Assembly (NCBI GenBank): GCA_002345925.1
Contig: DDWM01000005.1
Span: 1 to 28,734, forward strand
Source of the DNA: Actinobacteria bacterium UBA2286
Lineage (GTDB): Bacteria; Actinomycetota; Coriobacteriia; Anaerosomatales; Anaerosomataceae
DNA: 28,734 bases
Direction of reading: 5' to 3'
Made by a program: the position numbers and the translations under genes. The notes beneath the pieces were generated by a model, which worked only from the letters and a program-made list of their open reading frames with translations, searched no databases and was not told the DNA's origin. Position 1 is the first letter of the stretch, and every line of letters begins with the position of its first letter. Shown here piece after piece: positions 15,178 through 21,101 of the stretch.

Positions 15178-15810
15178 CTACCCCCACACTCTCGGGAAGA
15201 ACATCCCGGTCTTGGCTCGGAACTCCACGAATTGATCTTCAAACGCCTCGAGAAGCAGCACGTCTTCCTTCTTGCCTCGGATGTACATCATCGGGATGAA
15301 TACGCCCACCGTGAGCACCAGCGACAGCGCGTTCGCGTAGACGAGCGCCCCACCCAGGCACATCCAGATGAGTGAAGCATACAGGGGATGGCGCACGATT
15401 GCGTACGGGCCGGTGGTCGCAAGGGTGTGGTCCTCGTAGATCTTGATCTGGTTGGCCCACCGCGACTTGAGCACCACTCTTCCCCAGACGTTGAACGCGG
15501 CTCCGACGACAACCACGATGAGGCCAGCGATGATCATCACTTGCCGCAGCGCATCGGACGCCACGAACACGCCTAGCTGCAGCTTGAGCACAACGTAGTA
15601 GGCGACGAAGAATGCCGTCATGCTCCCGGTCTCCACGAAGCTGCGATCACTCTTCGCTACGAGCTTGTTCTGGTGGTGGTACGCCTTGAAGTCGGCGACG
15701 ACTGCCGCGGCTACGAGCACGAACGCGAAGAACGTCACCACGTTGGCAGCGATCGCCAGCGGCGGCTGCGATAGCAGCGGCGAGTCCTTCAGCAGCTCCA
15801 ACAGGTTCAT
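15178..15810 (-). CDS. ICMT/PEMT-type membrane methyltransferase
   Basis: A 210-residue integral membrane protein of the isoprenylcysteine carboxyl methyltransferase (ICMT) superfamily, which transfers a methyl group from SAM to a hydrophobic substrate. Several membrane helices come first. The C-terminal SAM-binding part (about 135-205) has TTGPYAIVRHPLYASLIW, the RHPxY signature, and later EDVLLLEAFEDQFVEF. The reading frame remains open far upstream, but that part is antisense-frame noise inside the radical SAM gene; the ATG at 15810, two bases after the radical SAM stop, gives a normal length. It is tightly coupled on both sides. The substrate is probably a lipid or lipid-linked group, judged by the neighbours. 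Confidence 0.87.
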   Translation of the reverse strand: MNLLELLKDSPLLSQPPLAIAANVVTFFAFVLVAAAVVADFKAYHHQNKLVAKSDRSFVETGSMTAFFVAYYVVLKLQLGVFVASDALRQVMIIAGLIVVVVGAAFNVWGRVVLKSRWANQIKIYEDHTLATTGPYAIVRHPLYASLIWMCLGGALVYANALSLVLTVGVFIPMMYIRGKKEDVLLLEAFEDQFVEFRAKTGMFFPRVWG

Positions 15811-15812
15811 GC

Positions 15813-17174
15813 TCAGCCCCGATGCAACATGTTGTATGCCGAGAAGGGAATGCGCCTTAGGTCTGGCGTGATGACGTGCACGCACTCCTTCTTGATCGAT
15901 TTCGCATCGAAGTTGTACATGTCTATGAACGACGAGATGGTGATCCTGAACGTGTTCTTGTCGATGAAATCCGCCCGCTCGCGAGACGTCCACTTCAGGT
16001 ACCCGGCGGGCAGAAGCGACGTGATGTCGTTCTTCAGCTTGAGGCAGTCGCAGACGGCACCCTTGGTGAGCGACTTCGCGATGGCGTTCTTGACCACATC
16101 CTCGGCACGAAAATCCATTGTGTTGTCGATGAGCTCTACATAGTTGCCCACCTTGATCTTGCTGGTGATGGGCACGTAACCGTCGCCGTTCTTGATCGCG
16201 TAGGTGACGGCGACCCGGTCCACGTTGCACGGGAGCGGGACGATGTCCTCGCGCTTGAAGATGCCGCCTGTCTGCACTTCGATGTCGCGCCTTATTCCCG
16301 AGAGGGTCACGCGGTTCTTCAGGTTCTCCCGCGTGCCTCGGCCAAAGAAGGCGACGGGCTGGAAGTTCACGCCCCGGATGTAGTCGCTTTGCATGCCGAA
16401 TTCGACGATCTCGCCAACCTGGCCGTCGTTGACGTCGCGGGTGATCGTTGCCACTAGCGTGATGGGCACCTCGGCAGCCTGGAGGTTTGCGATTGCGGCG
16501 CGCTTTATGTCGAGGAGCTTTCGGCCGCGGAGCTTCTGGTACACCTTCTCCGTGAGACCGTCGAACTGAAGGTACACCTCAAAGCCGGGCGTGAGCGCCT
16601 TGAGGAATGCTGCGAACTGCTTGTCCTCGGCAAGGCGGAGGCCGTTCGTGTTGAGCATCACGTACTTGAAGCGCTTGCGCTTGGCGAGCTTGAGGATCGC
16701 TTCGATCTGGGGATGCGTGGTTGGTTCGCCGCCGCTGATCTGCAGGATCTCGGCCTTGCCGCCCTCGCGCGCCTTGTAGAAGTCCATCATGCGCTCGATC
16801 TGGTCGAGCGGCAGGTGCTCGCCGTCACCGGAGCTGGCGTAGCAGACGGGGCAGCCCAGGTCGCAGCGCCGGGTGACCTCGATCAGGCCGATGCATGTGT
16901 GTTGCTCGTGATCCGGGCACAGGCCGCAGTCGCTCGGGCACCCGTCCTTGATGGCGGTCTCAGTCTTGATCTTGTTGCCGGGCTTGTCGTAGCGATGCTT
17001 CTCAAAGAGGTAGCTAGCGTCCTCCTCGAAGAGCTCAAGTTCCTCGCCGTGGACCAGGCAGTTCTTGAGAAGGTAGGCGCTGCCGTTCTTGATGACGATC
17101 TTCGCGTCACACAGTTGCTGGCACTTGCTGCAGAAGCTCCTGGTAGCGTCGTGGAAGAGGTAGTCTCTGAGCAT
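15813..17174 (-). CDS. Radical SAM protein resembling tetraether lipid synthase (Tes/MJ0619 type)
   Basis: A 453-residue radical SAM enzyme. An N-terminal rubredoxin-like part (CSKC at 15-18, NCLVHGE at 38-44) is followed by a second cysteine set (CPSDCGLC at 79-86, C94) and then the radical SAM motif CDLGCPVC (104-111) with ISGGEPTTHP (about 142). This order of metal sites is that of archaeal tetraether lipid synthase Tes, which joins lipid tails by C-C bonds, and of its wide set of homologues. More cysteines near the C-terminus (PCNVDR, VCDCLK) could bind a further cluster. The ATG at 17174 is chosen; the upstream open frame is not protein-like. It heads a six-gene operon of membrane proteins. 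Tes homologues do several reactions, so lipid coupling is a hypothesis; membership in the family is firmer. Confidence 0.85.
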   Translation of the reverse strand: MLRDYLFHDATRSFCSKCQQLCDAKIVIKNGSAYLLKNCLVHGEELELFEEDASYLFEKHRYDKPGNKIKTETAIKDGCPSDCGLCPDHEQHTCIGLIEVTRRCDLGCPVCYASSGDGEHLPLDQIERMMDFYKAREGGKAEILQISGGEPTTHPQIEAILKLAKRKRFKYVMLNTNGLRLAEDKQFAAFLKALTPGFEVYLQFDGLTEKVYQKLRGRKLLDIKRAAIANLQAAEVPITLVATITRDVNDGQVGEIVEFGMQSDYIRGVNFQPVAFFGRGTRENLKNRVTLSGIRRDIEVQTGGIFKREDIVPLPCNVDRVAVTYAIKNGDGYVPITSKIKVGNYVELIDNTMDFRAEDVVKNAIAKSLTKGAVCDCLKLKNDITSLLPAGYLKWTSRERADFIDKNTFRITISSFIDMYNFDAKSIKKECVHVITPDLRRIPFSAYNMLHRG

Positions 17175-17248
17175 GCAACCCACTCTCGTGGTGTGAGCCG
17201 GGCAGGAGCGCGCGAGATGCGGCGAATAGGTGGTGTTTCCCCGCGTCA

Positions 17249-17277
17249 ACAGTAGCGACGATATGGCCGAGGGTAAA
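17249..17277 (-). promoter_or_regulatory. Possible promoter of the radical SAM operon
   Basis: On the minus strand TTTACC (17277-17272) and TACTGT (17254-17249) are spaced by 17 bases, leaving a leader of roughly 70 bases before the ATG. The hexamers match consensus at four and three positions. Confidence 0.35.
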
Positions 17278-17317
17278 GCACGAGAAGTGTGTGAGCGCTT
17301 CACGCTCGGGGCGGCTG

Positions 17318-17346
17318 TTGCCTCTCTGCACGCTTATCGATAGAGT
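17318..17346 (+). promoter_or_regulatory. Possible promoter of vapBC
   Basis: TTGCCT (17318-17323) and TAGAGT (17341-17346) are spaced by 17 bases. The upstream arm of the large palindrome covers the -10 and its upstream flank. Confidence 0.4.
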
Positions 17347-17375
17347 AGTCGTTATACGACGGAGCTATCGATAAG
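17333..17375. promoter_or_regulatory. 43-bp concentric palindrome, probable VapBC operator
   Basis: CTTATCGATAG (17333-17343) and CTATCGATAAG (17365-17375) are perfect 11-bp arms. In the exact centre lies a second palindrome, GTCGT-TAT-ACGAC (17348-17360), sharing the same axis at 17354. The downstream arm ends inside the AAGGAG ribosome binding site of the antitoxin gene. VapBC and AbrB-type antitoxins typically autorepress by binding such repeats; in RNA the arms could also hide the ribosome binding site. Confidence 0.8.
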
Positions 17376-17384
17376 GAGTCCGCT

Positions 17385-17591
17385 ATGTCAGCGGTGACTA
17401 TCTCGCCTAAGTATCAAGTCGTGATTCCAAAGAGCATCCGGGAGAGCATGGACCTGCATCCGGGACAGCTCGTCGAAGTCGTTCAGTACGATGACCGAAT
17501 CGAGTTTGTTCCGGTTCGCTCGGCCAAGCAGCTGCGAGGTTTCCTTGCCGGCATCGACACCAGCGTGCCCAGAGAGGATGACCGACTGTGA
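17385..17591 (+). CDS. vapB: AbrB/SpoVT-type antitoxin (VapB)
   Basis: A 68-residue swapped-hairpin AbrB-family protein: AVTISPKYQVVIPKSIRESMDLHPGQLVEVVQYDDRIEFVP is the complete DNA-binding barrel, and the C-terminal tail from about residue 48 (SAKQLRGFLAGIDTSVPRE) is the likely toxin-wrapping segment. AAGGAG precedes the ATG at 17385. Its stop overlaps the toxin start (GTGA), the classical arrangement. It should neutralise the PIN toxin and, with it, repress the operon through the 43-bp palindrome upstream. Confidence 0.93.
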   Translation: MSAVTISPKYQVVIPKSIRESMDLHPGQLVEVVQYDDRIEFVPVRSAKQLRGFLAGIDTSVPREDDRL

Positions 17592-17968
17592 ACGTGGTCG
17601 ATTCATCCGGCTGGTTGGAGTACTTCGCTGGCGGAGATACGGCGGACTTCTTCTCGGCAGCCATTGAGGCGACGGCAGAGCTTGTGGTGCCGACCGTTAC
17701 GCTCTATGAGGTCTTCGAGCGAATTCACCAACAGCGTGGTGAGGGCGACGCGCTGCAGGCGATTGCGGTGATGCAGCAGGGTGCCGTGGTCGATCTTACC
17801 GGGACGCTCGCGCTTGAGGCTGCCCGCACGAGCGTCTCGCGTGGTCTGCCGATGGCTGACAGCATTATTCTTGCGACGGCCCGCGCGCATGCGGCGACAC
17901 TCTGGACGCAGGACTCGCATTTCGCCGACGTTGAGGGCGTGGAGTACGTTCAGAAGAGCGGGCGGTGA
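17588..17968 (+). CDS. vapC: PIN domain ribonuclease toxin (VapC)
   Basis: A 126-residue PIN domain protein with all four acidic active-site residues: D5 (VVDSSGW), E41 (TLYEVFE), D91 (PMADSIIL) and D109 (WTQDSHF). VapC toxins are magnesium-dependent RNases that cut tRNA or rRNA at defined sites; the target here cannot be told. The end, DVEGVEYV, is the family's usual closing strand. The GTG start overlaps the antitoxin stop. The gene is intact, so the pair is probably active. Confidence 0.93.
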   Translation: MNVVDSSGWLEYFAGGDTADFFSAAIEATAELVVPTVTLYEVFERIHQQRGEGDALQAIAVMQQGAVVDLTGTLALEAARTSVSRGLPMADSIILATARAHAATLWTQDSHFADVEGVEYVQKSGR

Positions 17969-17975
17969 GCGCCGC

Positions 17976-18497
17976 ATGAACACACCAGTTGTCACGACCA
18001 GGGCCGCCACTGCGGCCGATGCTGCGCTCATCGCCGAGGTGGGCGCGCGGACGTTCCGCGACGCATTCGGCGAGGCGAACACCGAGTCCGACATGACCAT
18101 GTACCTTGCGGGCGCGTTCGGGCCCGAGATCCAGGCGCGAGAGATCGCCTCGAGCACGTTCCTTCTCGGTGAAGTTGACGGTATCGCCGTCGGCTACGCG
18201 CGGCTCCGGCAAGGTCCCACGCCGTCCTGCGTCGATGCCGAGCGTCCAATCGAGATCGTGCGCTTCTACGCCGACGTCTCCTGGCACGGCAGAGGTGTGG
18301 GTCCGACGCTCATGGAGGCGTGCCTTGCCGAGGCGGGCAGGCTTGGCTGCGACGTGATCTGGCTGGATGTGTGGGAGGAGAACCCGCGGGCCATCGCTTT
18401 CTATCGCAAGTGGGGGTTCATCAAGGTTGGCGAGCAGGAGTTCGTGCTCGGTGACGACATCCAGCACGATGCGCTTATGTCGCGACCGGTCGAGTAG
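17976..18497 (+). CDS. GNAT family N-acetyltransferase
   Basis: A 173-residue acetyl-CoA-dependent transferase. The acetyl-CoA loop is visible in RFYADVSWHGRGVGPTLMEACLAEA (about residues 90-114), followed by IWLDVWEENPRAIAFYRKWGFIKVG, the typical motif B with the N-x-RAIxFYxKxGF signature. The substrate, a small molecule or protein amine, is not predictable. The ATG at 17976 lies seven bases after the vapC stop; the frame is open upstream through vapC, but only this start gives a normal GNAT N-terminus. It may be transcribed with vapBC by read-through. Two hairpins follow. Confidence 0.9.
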   Translation: MNTPVVTTRAATAADAALIAEVGARTFRDAFGEANTESDMTMYLAGAFGPEIQAREIASSTFLLGEVDGIAVGYARLRQGPTPSCVDAERPIEIVRFYADVSWHGRGVGPTLMEACLAEAGRLGCDVIWLDVWEENPRAIAFYRKWGFIKVGEQEFVLGDDIQHDALMSRPVE

Positions 18498-18510
18498 CGG
18501 TAACAGCCGA

Positions 18511-18547
18511 TGGACTGCACCTCGCGCGCGACGCAGCGGTGCATCCA
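18511..18547 (+). repeat. Bulged hairpin after the GNAT gene
   Basis: TGGACTGCACC (18511-18521) and GGTGCATCCA (18538-18547) form ten base pairs with a single bulged C and a 16-base loop. It begins 13 bases after the GNAT stop; no T-tract follows. Confidence 0.5.
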
Positions 18548-18580
18548 CCCTAAGAACTGGTGCTGCGCCAGACTTGCGTG

Positions 18581-18606
18581 CGTGGTCTCCTGAACCAGGG
18601 ACCACG
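18581..18606 (+). repeat. Bulged hairpin before a membrane protein gene
   Basis: CGTGGTCTCCT (18581-18591) and AGGGACCACG (18597-18606) form ten base pairs with one bulged T and a 5-base loop (GAACC). It ends seven bases before the G-run ribosome binding site of the gene at 18627, so it may influence its translation or end the upstream transcript. Confidence 0.5.
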
Positions 18607-18626
18607 TCTATGAGGGGGGAGCGAAC

Positions 18627-19106
18627 ATGAACGCAATCGGGGTGGATGAACTAGCGGACACGGGTCGCACCCGGATCGACCCACGCCATCCGAAGCTTGC
18701 GTTGGCGATGTTCCTGGGCGTGGTCCCAGCGATGCTCTTCTTGCAGCTGGGCACGGCGCTGCTCCTTTTCGCGTTCGTGCCGGCATTCGATCTGGCCCCG
18801 GTGCTCGTGCTCTTGGTGGCTCGCCTCTCCAGGCGGTGGCGCGGAGTGAACCAGCGGTGGCTCGGCATCGCACGTAACCTTGCGCGGGTCATGCTTACCG
18901 AGTGGACCATTCTCATCTCTCTACTCGTAATCGGCGGCTTGAACCGTTGGTTCGACGGAATCGATGGCTTCGTCTACTTGCAGCTCGGCCTTGCGATCTA
19001 TGTGGCCGAGTCGTCTGTCCTAGTACTGCTGGTAGGCATCGCGTCGGCCGACTCGATCTCCGGAATCCTCCGACCGCGCGAGTCCCTCCCTTCGGAAACT
19101 TCTTGA
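18627..19106 (+). CDS. Hypothetical integral membrane protein
   Basis: A 159-residue protein with about four membrane helices: MFLGVVPAMLFLQLGTALLLF, an immediately following APVLVLLVARL segment, TILISLLVIGGL, and a last pair around YLQLGLAIYVAESSVLVLLVGI. A basic loop (SRRWRGVNQRWLG) lies between the second and third. I recognise no family. The ATG follows GGGGGGAG at a good distance. Its coding end runs up to the first operator of the next gene's promoter, so the two are transcribed separately or by read-through. Confidence 0.78.
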   Translation: MNAIGVDELADTGRTRIDPRHPKLALAMFLGVVPAMLFLQLGTALLLFAFVPAFDLAPVLVLLVARLSRRWRGVNQRWLGIARNLARVMLTEWTILISLLVIGGLNRWFDGIDGFVYLQLGLAIYVAESSVLVLLVGIASADSISGILRPRESLPSETS

Positions 19107-19119
19107 CACCAGAGTTTCC
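19094..19119. promoter_or_regulatory. TetR operator copy 1
   Basis: GGAAACT (19094-19100) and AGTTTCC (19113-19119) with exactly 12 bases between. It overlaps the last codons of the membrane protein gene and encloses the TTGACA -35 hexamer of the tetR promoter. Confidence 0.85.
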
Positions 19120-19131
19120 GCGTGGGAAACT
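19103..19131 (+). promoter_or_regulatory. Promoter of the second tetR gene
   Basis: A perfect TTGACA (19103-19108) is followed after 17 bases by GAAACT (19126-19131), a weak -10. Both hexamers lie within operator copies, consistent with repression. Confidence 0.55.
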
Positions 19132-19150
19132 GCGACGGTAGCGAGTTTCC
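19125..19150. promoter_or_regulatory. TetR operator copy 2
   Basis: GGAAACT (19125-19131) and AGTTTCC (19144-19150) with exactly 12 bases between, five bases after copy 1 and 21 bases before the tetR ATG. Confidence 0.85.
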
Positions 19151-19171
19151 ACGGGGAAGCAGGCCAGCCGC

Positions 19172-19711
19172 ATGAACGCCACACAACACCAGATCATCGA
19201 TGCCTTCGAGCGCCAGGTTCGCGCCGTCGGCTACGACAAGGCGAACCTCGACGACCTCGCCCGCGAACTCAAGATCTCGAAGAAGACCATCTACGTGCAC
19301 TTTGACGGCAAGCGCGACATTTACACGCACATCGTCGCTCGGCAGGCTTTGGCCGAGAAGAAGCGCCTTGCCGCCAAGGTCGCCAAGCTGCCAACGCACA
19401 CAGCGCGAATGGAGGCAGCGATGCGGTCCGTGCTTGCGATGGGGCGCGCACACATTGCCGAGACGGCAAAGGACGAGTGGTTGCACGAGTACGAGATCGC
19501 TGCGGATGCGTTCACCAAGGCGACCGGCGACTTGCTCCGCGAGTTGACGCAGGACGGGATGGACGCCGGCGAGTTCAGGGGTGGGGATGCCGCGCTTGTG
19601 GAGAAGATGATCGCCGCGATGGTCGTCGAGTACCTACTGATGGTGAACGCGGACCCGGCGTATGACCGCGACGAGGAGCTCGTGGAGCGTATCGGCAAGT
19701 TCGTTAGCTAG
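19172..19711 (+). CDS. TetR family repressor with self-evident operators
   Basis: A 179-residue TetR-type regulator. Helix-turn-helix at about residues 22-48: NLDDLARELKISKKTIYVHFDGKRDIYTHI. The rest is helical, with TARMEAAMRSVLAMGRAH and a long C-terminal helix bundle that would bind ligand and form the dimer. The ATG follows a weak AGG-type site. Two copies of GGAAACT-N12-AGTTTCC lie at its promoter and a third lies before the next gene, a membrane protein, and nowhere else that I can find in the window. The regulator therefore very likely represses itself and that neighbour. An intrinsic terminator directly follows, so the neighbour has its own transcript. The inducer is unknown. Confidence 0.93.
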   Translation: MNATQHQIIDAFERQVRAVGYDKANLDDLARELKISKKTIYVHFDGKRDIYTHIVARQALAEKKRLAAKVAKLPTHTARMEAAMRSVLAMGRAHIAETAKDEWLHEYEIAADAFTKATGDLLRELTQDGMDAGEFRGGDAALVEKMIAAMVVEYLLMVNADPAYDRDEELVERIGKFVS

Positions 19712-19717
19712 AAGCCC

Positions 19718-19740
19718 GGCCGCGTTGAGGCGCGGCCTTT
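19718..19740 (+). terminator. Intrinsic terminator of tetR
   Basis: GGCCGCG (19718-19724) and CGCGGCC (19731-19737) form a perfect stem with a 6-base loop, followed by TTTGT. It begins seven bases after the stop codon. Confidence 0.85.
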
Positions 19741-19752
19741 GTCAGGCCCAAT

Positions 19753-19778
19753 GGAAACTCACAGCCGGTGCAGTTTCC
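19753..19778. promoter_or_regulatory. TetR operator copy 3, before the membrane protein gene
   Basis: GGAAACT (19753-19759) and AGTTTCC (19772-19778), again with exactly 12 bases between. It lies between the tetR terminator and the start at 19802, marking that gene as a target. Confidence 0.85.
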
Positions 19779-19801
19779 ACATCAACCAAGGAGTGAATGT
19801 C

Positions 19802-20218
19802 ATGAACAAGATAGTCGCGATCGTGCTCTTGCTGATCGGCGCGCAGGTCAACCTGTCCGCCCTGGTACCGGCGGCTGCAGGACAAGCGCCGCCGCCGTGG
19901 TGGGTGGGTGGCGGTATCTTGTGGCCGTTCTTCGCTGACACACGCGGGCTGCTTCCTGTGGGAAACCTTCGCGACACGCTCACGCCGCTTCTCGGCATCG
20001 CTGCGGCCACGTGTTTCTTGCTAGCCGCCGCCGCGCTCATCGGCTGGTTTGTGCCTGCGAACTGGTTCCCATGGCTGATCGTGGCAGGCGCCGTGGCGTC
20101 CATAGGACTGCAGGTCGTCTGGATCTCGGGCTGGGCAATCGTCCCGCTTCTGGTCGACGCCGCATTGCTCTGGGCAGTCCTCGGCATGCATACAACCGTC
20201 ACCATGCTTCGCGGCTAG
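19802..20218 (+). CDS. Small four-helix membrane protein, predicted TetR target
   Basis: A 138-residue integral membrane protein of no family I recognise. Helices are apparent at about 2-22, 57-82, 86-108 and 110-130. The first loop is proline- and tryptophan-rich (QAPPPWWVGGGILWPFFADTRG). There are no catalytic or transporter signatures. The ATG at 19802 lies eight bases behind AAGGAG. Operator copy 3 of the adjacent TetR protein lies 24 bases before the start codon, so expression should rise when that repressor is released. The size and control pattern recall small drug- or stress-responsive membrane proteins, but this is only inference. Confidence 0.82.
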   Translation: MNKIVAIVLLLIGAQVNLSALVPAAAGQAPPPWWVGGGILWPFFADTRGLLPVGNLRDTLTPLLGIAAATCFLLAAAALIGWFVPANWFPWLIVAGAVASIGLQVVWISGWAIVPLLVDAALLWAVLGMHTTVTMLRG

Positions 20219-20230
20219 GCGCGCTGGAAA

Positions 20231-20266
20231 TTGCCTGCAGACACCGAGGCCAGGCAACGGTATTCT
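20231..20266 (+). promoter_or_regulatory. Possible promoter with inverted repeat before zinc-ribbon gene
   Basis: CAGACA (20238-20243) and TATTCT (20261-20266) are spaced by 17 bases, about 80 bases before the ATG. TTGCCTG (20231-20237) and CAGGCAA (20251-20257) form a 7-bp inverted repeat that flanks the -35 hexamer and could be an operator. Confidence 0.35.
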
Positions 20267-20344
20267 CGGCACAGGTAGATTAATGCAGCTGAGTCGCGGA
20301 TGCGGTGGGCACGCGGCGGCTGTACGCGCAAAGAGGGGGACACA

Positions 20345-21052
20345 ATGCCGAATTGCCAATCGTGCGGCGGGGAGTATGCCGAGGGCGCGGGCTTCTGCCC
20401 GAAGTGTGGCGCCGGAGTCGCAGTTGCCGAGGTCGAGGTTCCTGCCGGGCAGGCTGTTGCCGAGACCGCTCCCGCGGCGTGGCTCGCCGATCCCACGGGT
20501 CGCCACGAGCTTCGCTACTGGGATTCCCGTGAGTGGACGAACCACGTTTCGGACGGAGGCGTAGTTTCGGTCGAAGGCGAACCGCAGGTAGCGGCTCAAC
20601 CTGACCCCGAACCGGCAGAGACCGTGCCGCCAGTGAGTATGTCCCGCGCGAAGAGGGCGAGCATCGTCGTCGCCGTTGTGGTCGTGGCGCTGCTCGTGCT
20701 CGGATTCGGCGGGCTCTCAGTGTGGCGTAACGGCACCCCGAACAATCCGCTCAGCAGCCAAGAGAGGCTGATGCGCCTGGCGCCCAGCGATGGCAGCACG
20801 GGGGTCTTGGATATCACCTACGACAATGAGGCAAGCGCGCTCACGGGGAACTACGAATTCTACGAGACCGACCACCCGAGTAGCCGCTACGAGATATGGC
20901 CCAATGAGGTTGAGATGCTCGTCATAGACGGAGCAGACTCCGCTGACCCGTTTGACTTCTACATGGTCATCCAGGGACCGGAGCCGCTGCCCGGGACGGT
21001 CCAGTTCACAAACGACGGCGTCAGCGCGATGACCGTCACGACCCAGGAGTAG
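20345..21052 (+). CDS. Zinc-ribbon, DUF2510, single-pass membrane protein
   Basis: A 235-residue protein. Residues 1-25 form a zinc ribbon (CQSCGGEYAEGAGFCPKCG). A DUF2510 module follows at about 46-70 (AAWLADPTGRHELRYWDSREWT), then an acidic proline-rich linker, one membrane helix (about 104-126, IVVAVVVVALLVLGFGGL) and an extracytoplasmic domain of about 105 residues with YDNEASALTGNYEFYETD and a beta-rich end. No signal peptide precedes the ribbon, so the N-terminus is cytoplasmic. DUF2510 is typical of actinobacterial membrane proteins and has no proven function. GAGGGGGACACA precedes the ATG, a leader nearly the same as that of the next gene. The two are close relatives at their N-termini. 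Confidence 0.88.
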   Translation: MPNCQSCGGEYAEGAGFCPKCGAGVAVAEVEVPAGQAVAETAPAAWLADPTGRHELRYWDSREWTNHVSDGGVVSVEGEPQVAAQPDPEPAETVPPVSMSRAKRASIVVAVVVVALLVLGFGGLSVWRNGTPNNPLSSQERLMRLAPSDGSTGVLDITYDNEASALTGNYEFYETDHPSSRYEIWPNEVEMLVIDGADSADPFDFYMVIQGPEPLPGTVQFTNDGVSAMTVTTQE

Positions 21053-21067
21053 CGTCTAGGCAGACGC
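21052..21067 (+). repeat. Hairpin between the two zinc-ribbon genes
   Basis: GCGTCT and AGACGC form a perfect 6-bp stem with a 4-base loop, starting at the last base of the upstream stop codon. No T-tract follows, so read-through into the next gene is likely. Confidence 0.4.
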
Positions 21068-21101
21068 CTGACCACGCTGACCGCAGAACGAAGGGGACAC
21101 C

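Noticed and set aside
15811..16230. N-terminal 140 residues of a long minus-strand frame joined to the methyltransferase
   Set aside because: This part is an out-of-frame reading of the radical SAM gene on the same strand, rich in Arg/His/Gln, and the methyltransferase has its own ATG at 15810 with normal length.
17781..17975. Upstream extension of the GNAT frame
   Set aside because: It runs through vapC in another frame; the ATG at 17976 gives a standard acetyltransferase N-terminus.
19961..19967. GGAAACC inside the 19802 gene considered as a fourth TetR half-site
   Set aside because: It differs in the last base and has no AGTTTCC partner at 12-bp distance.
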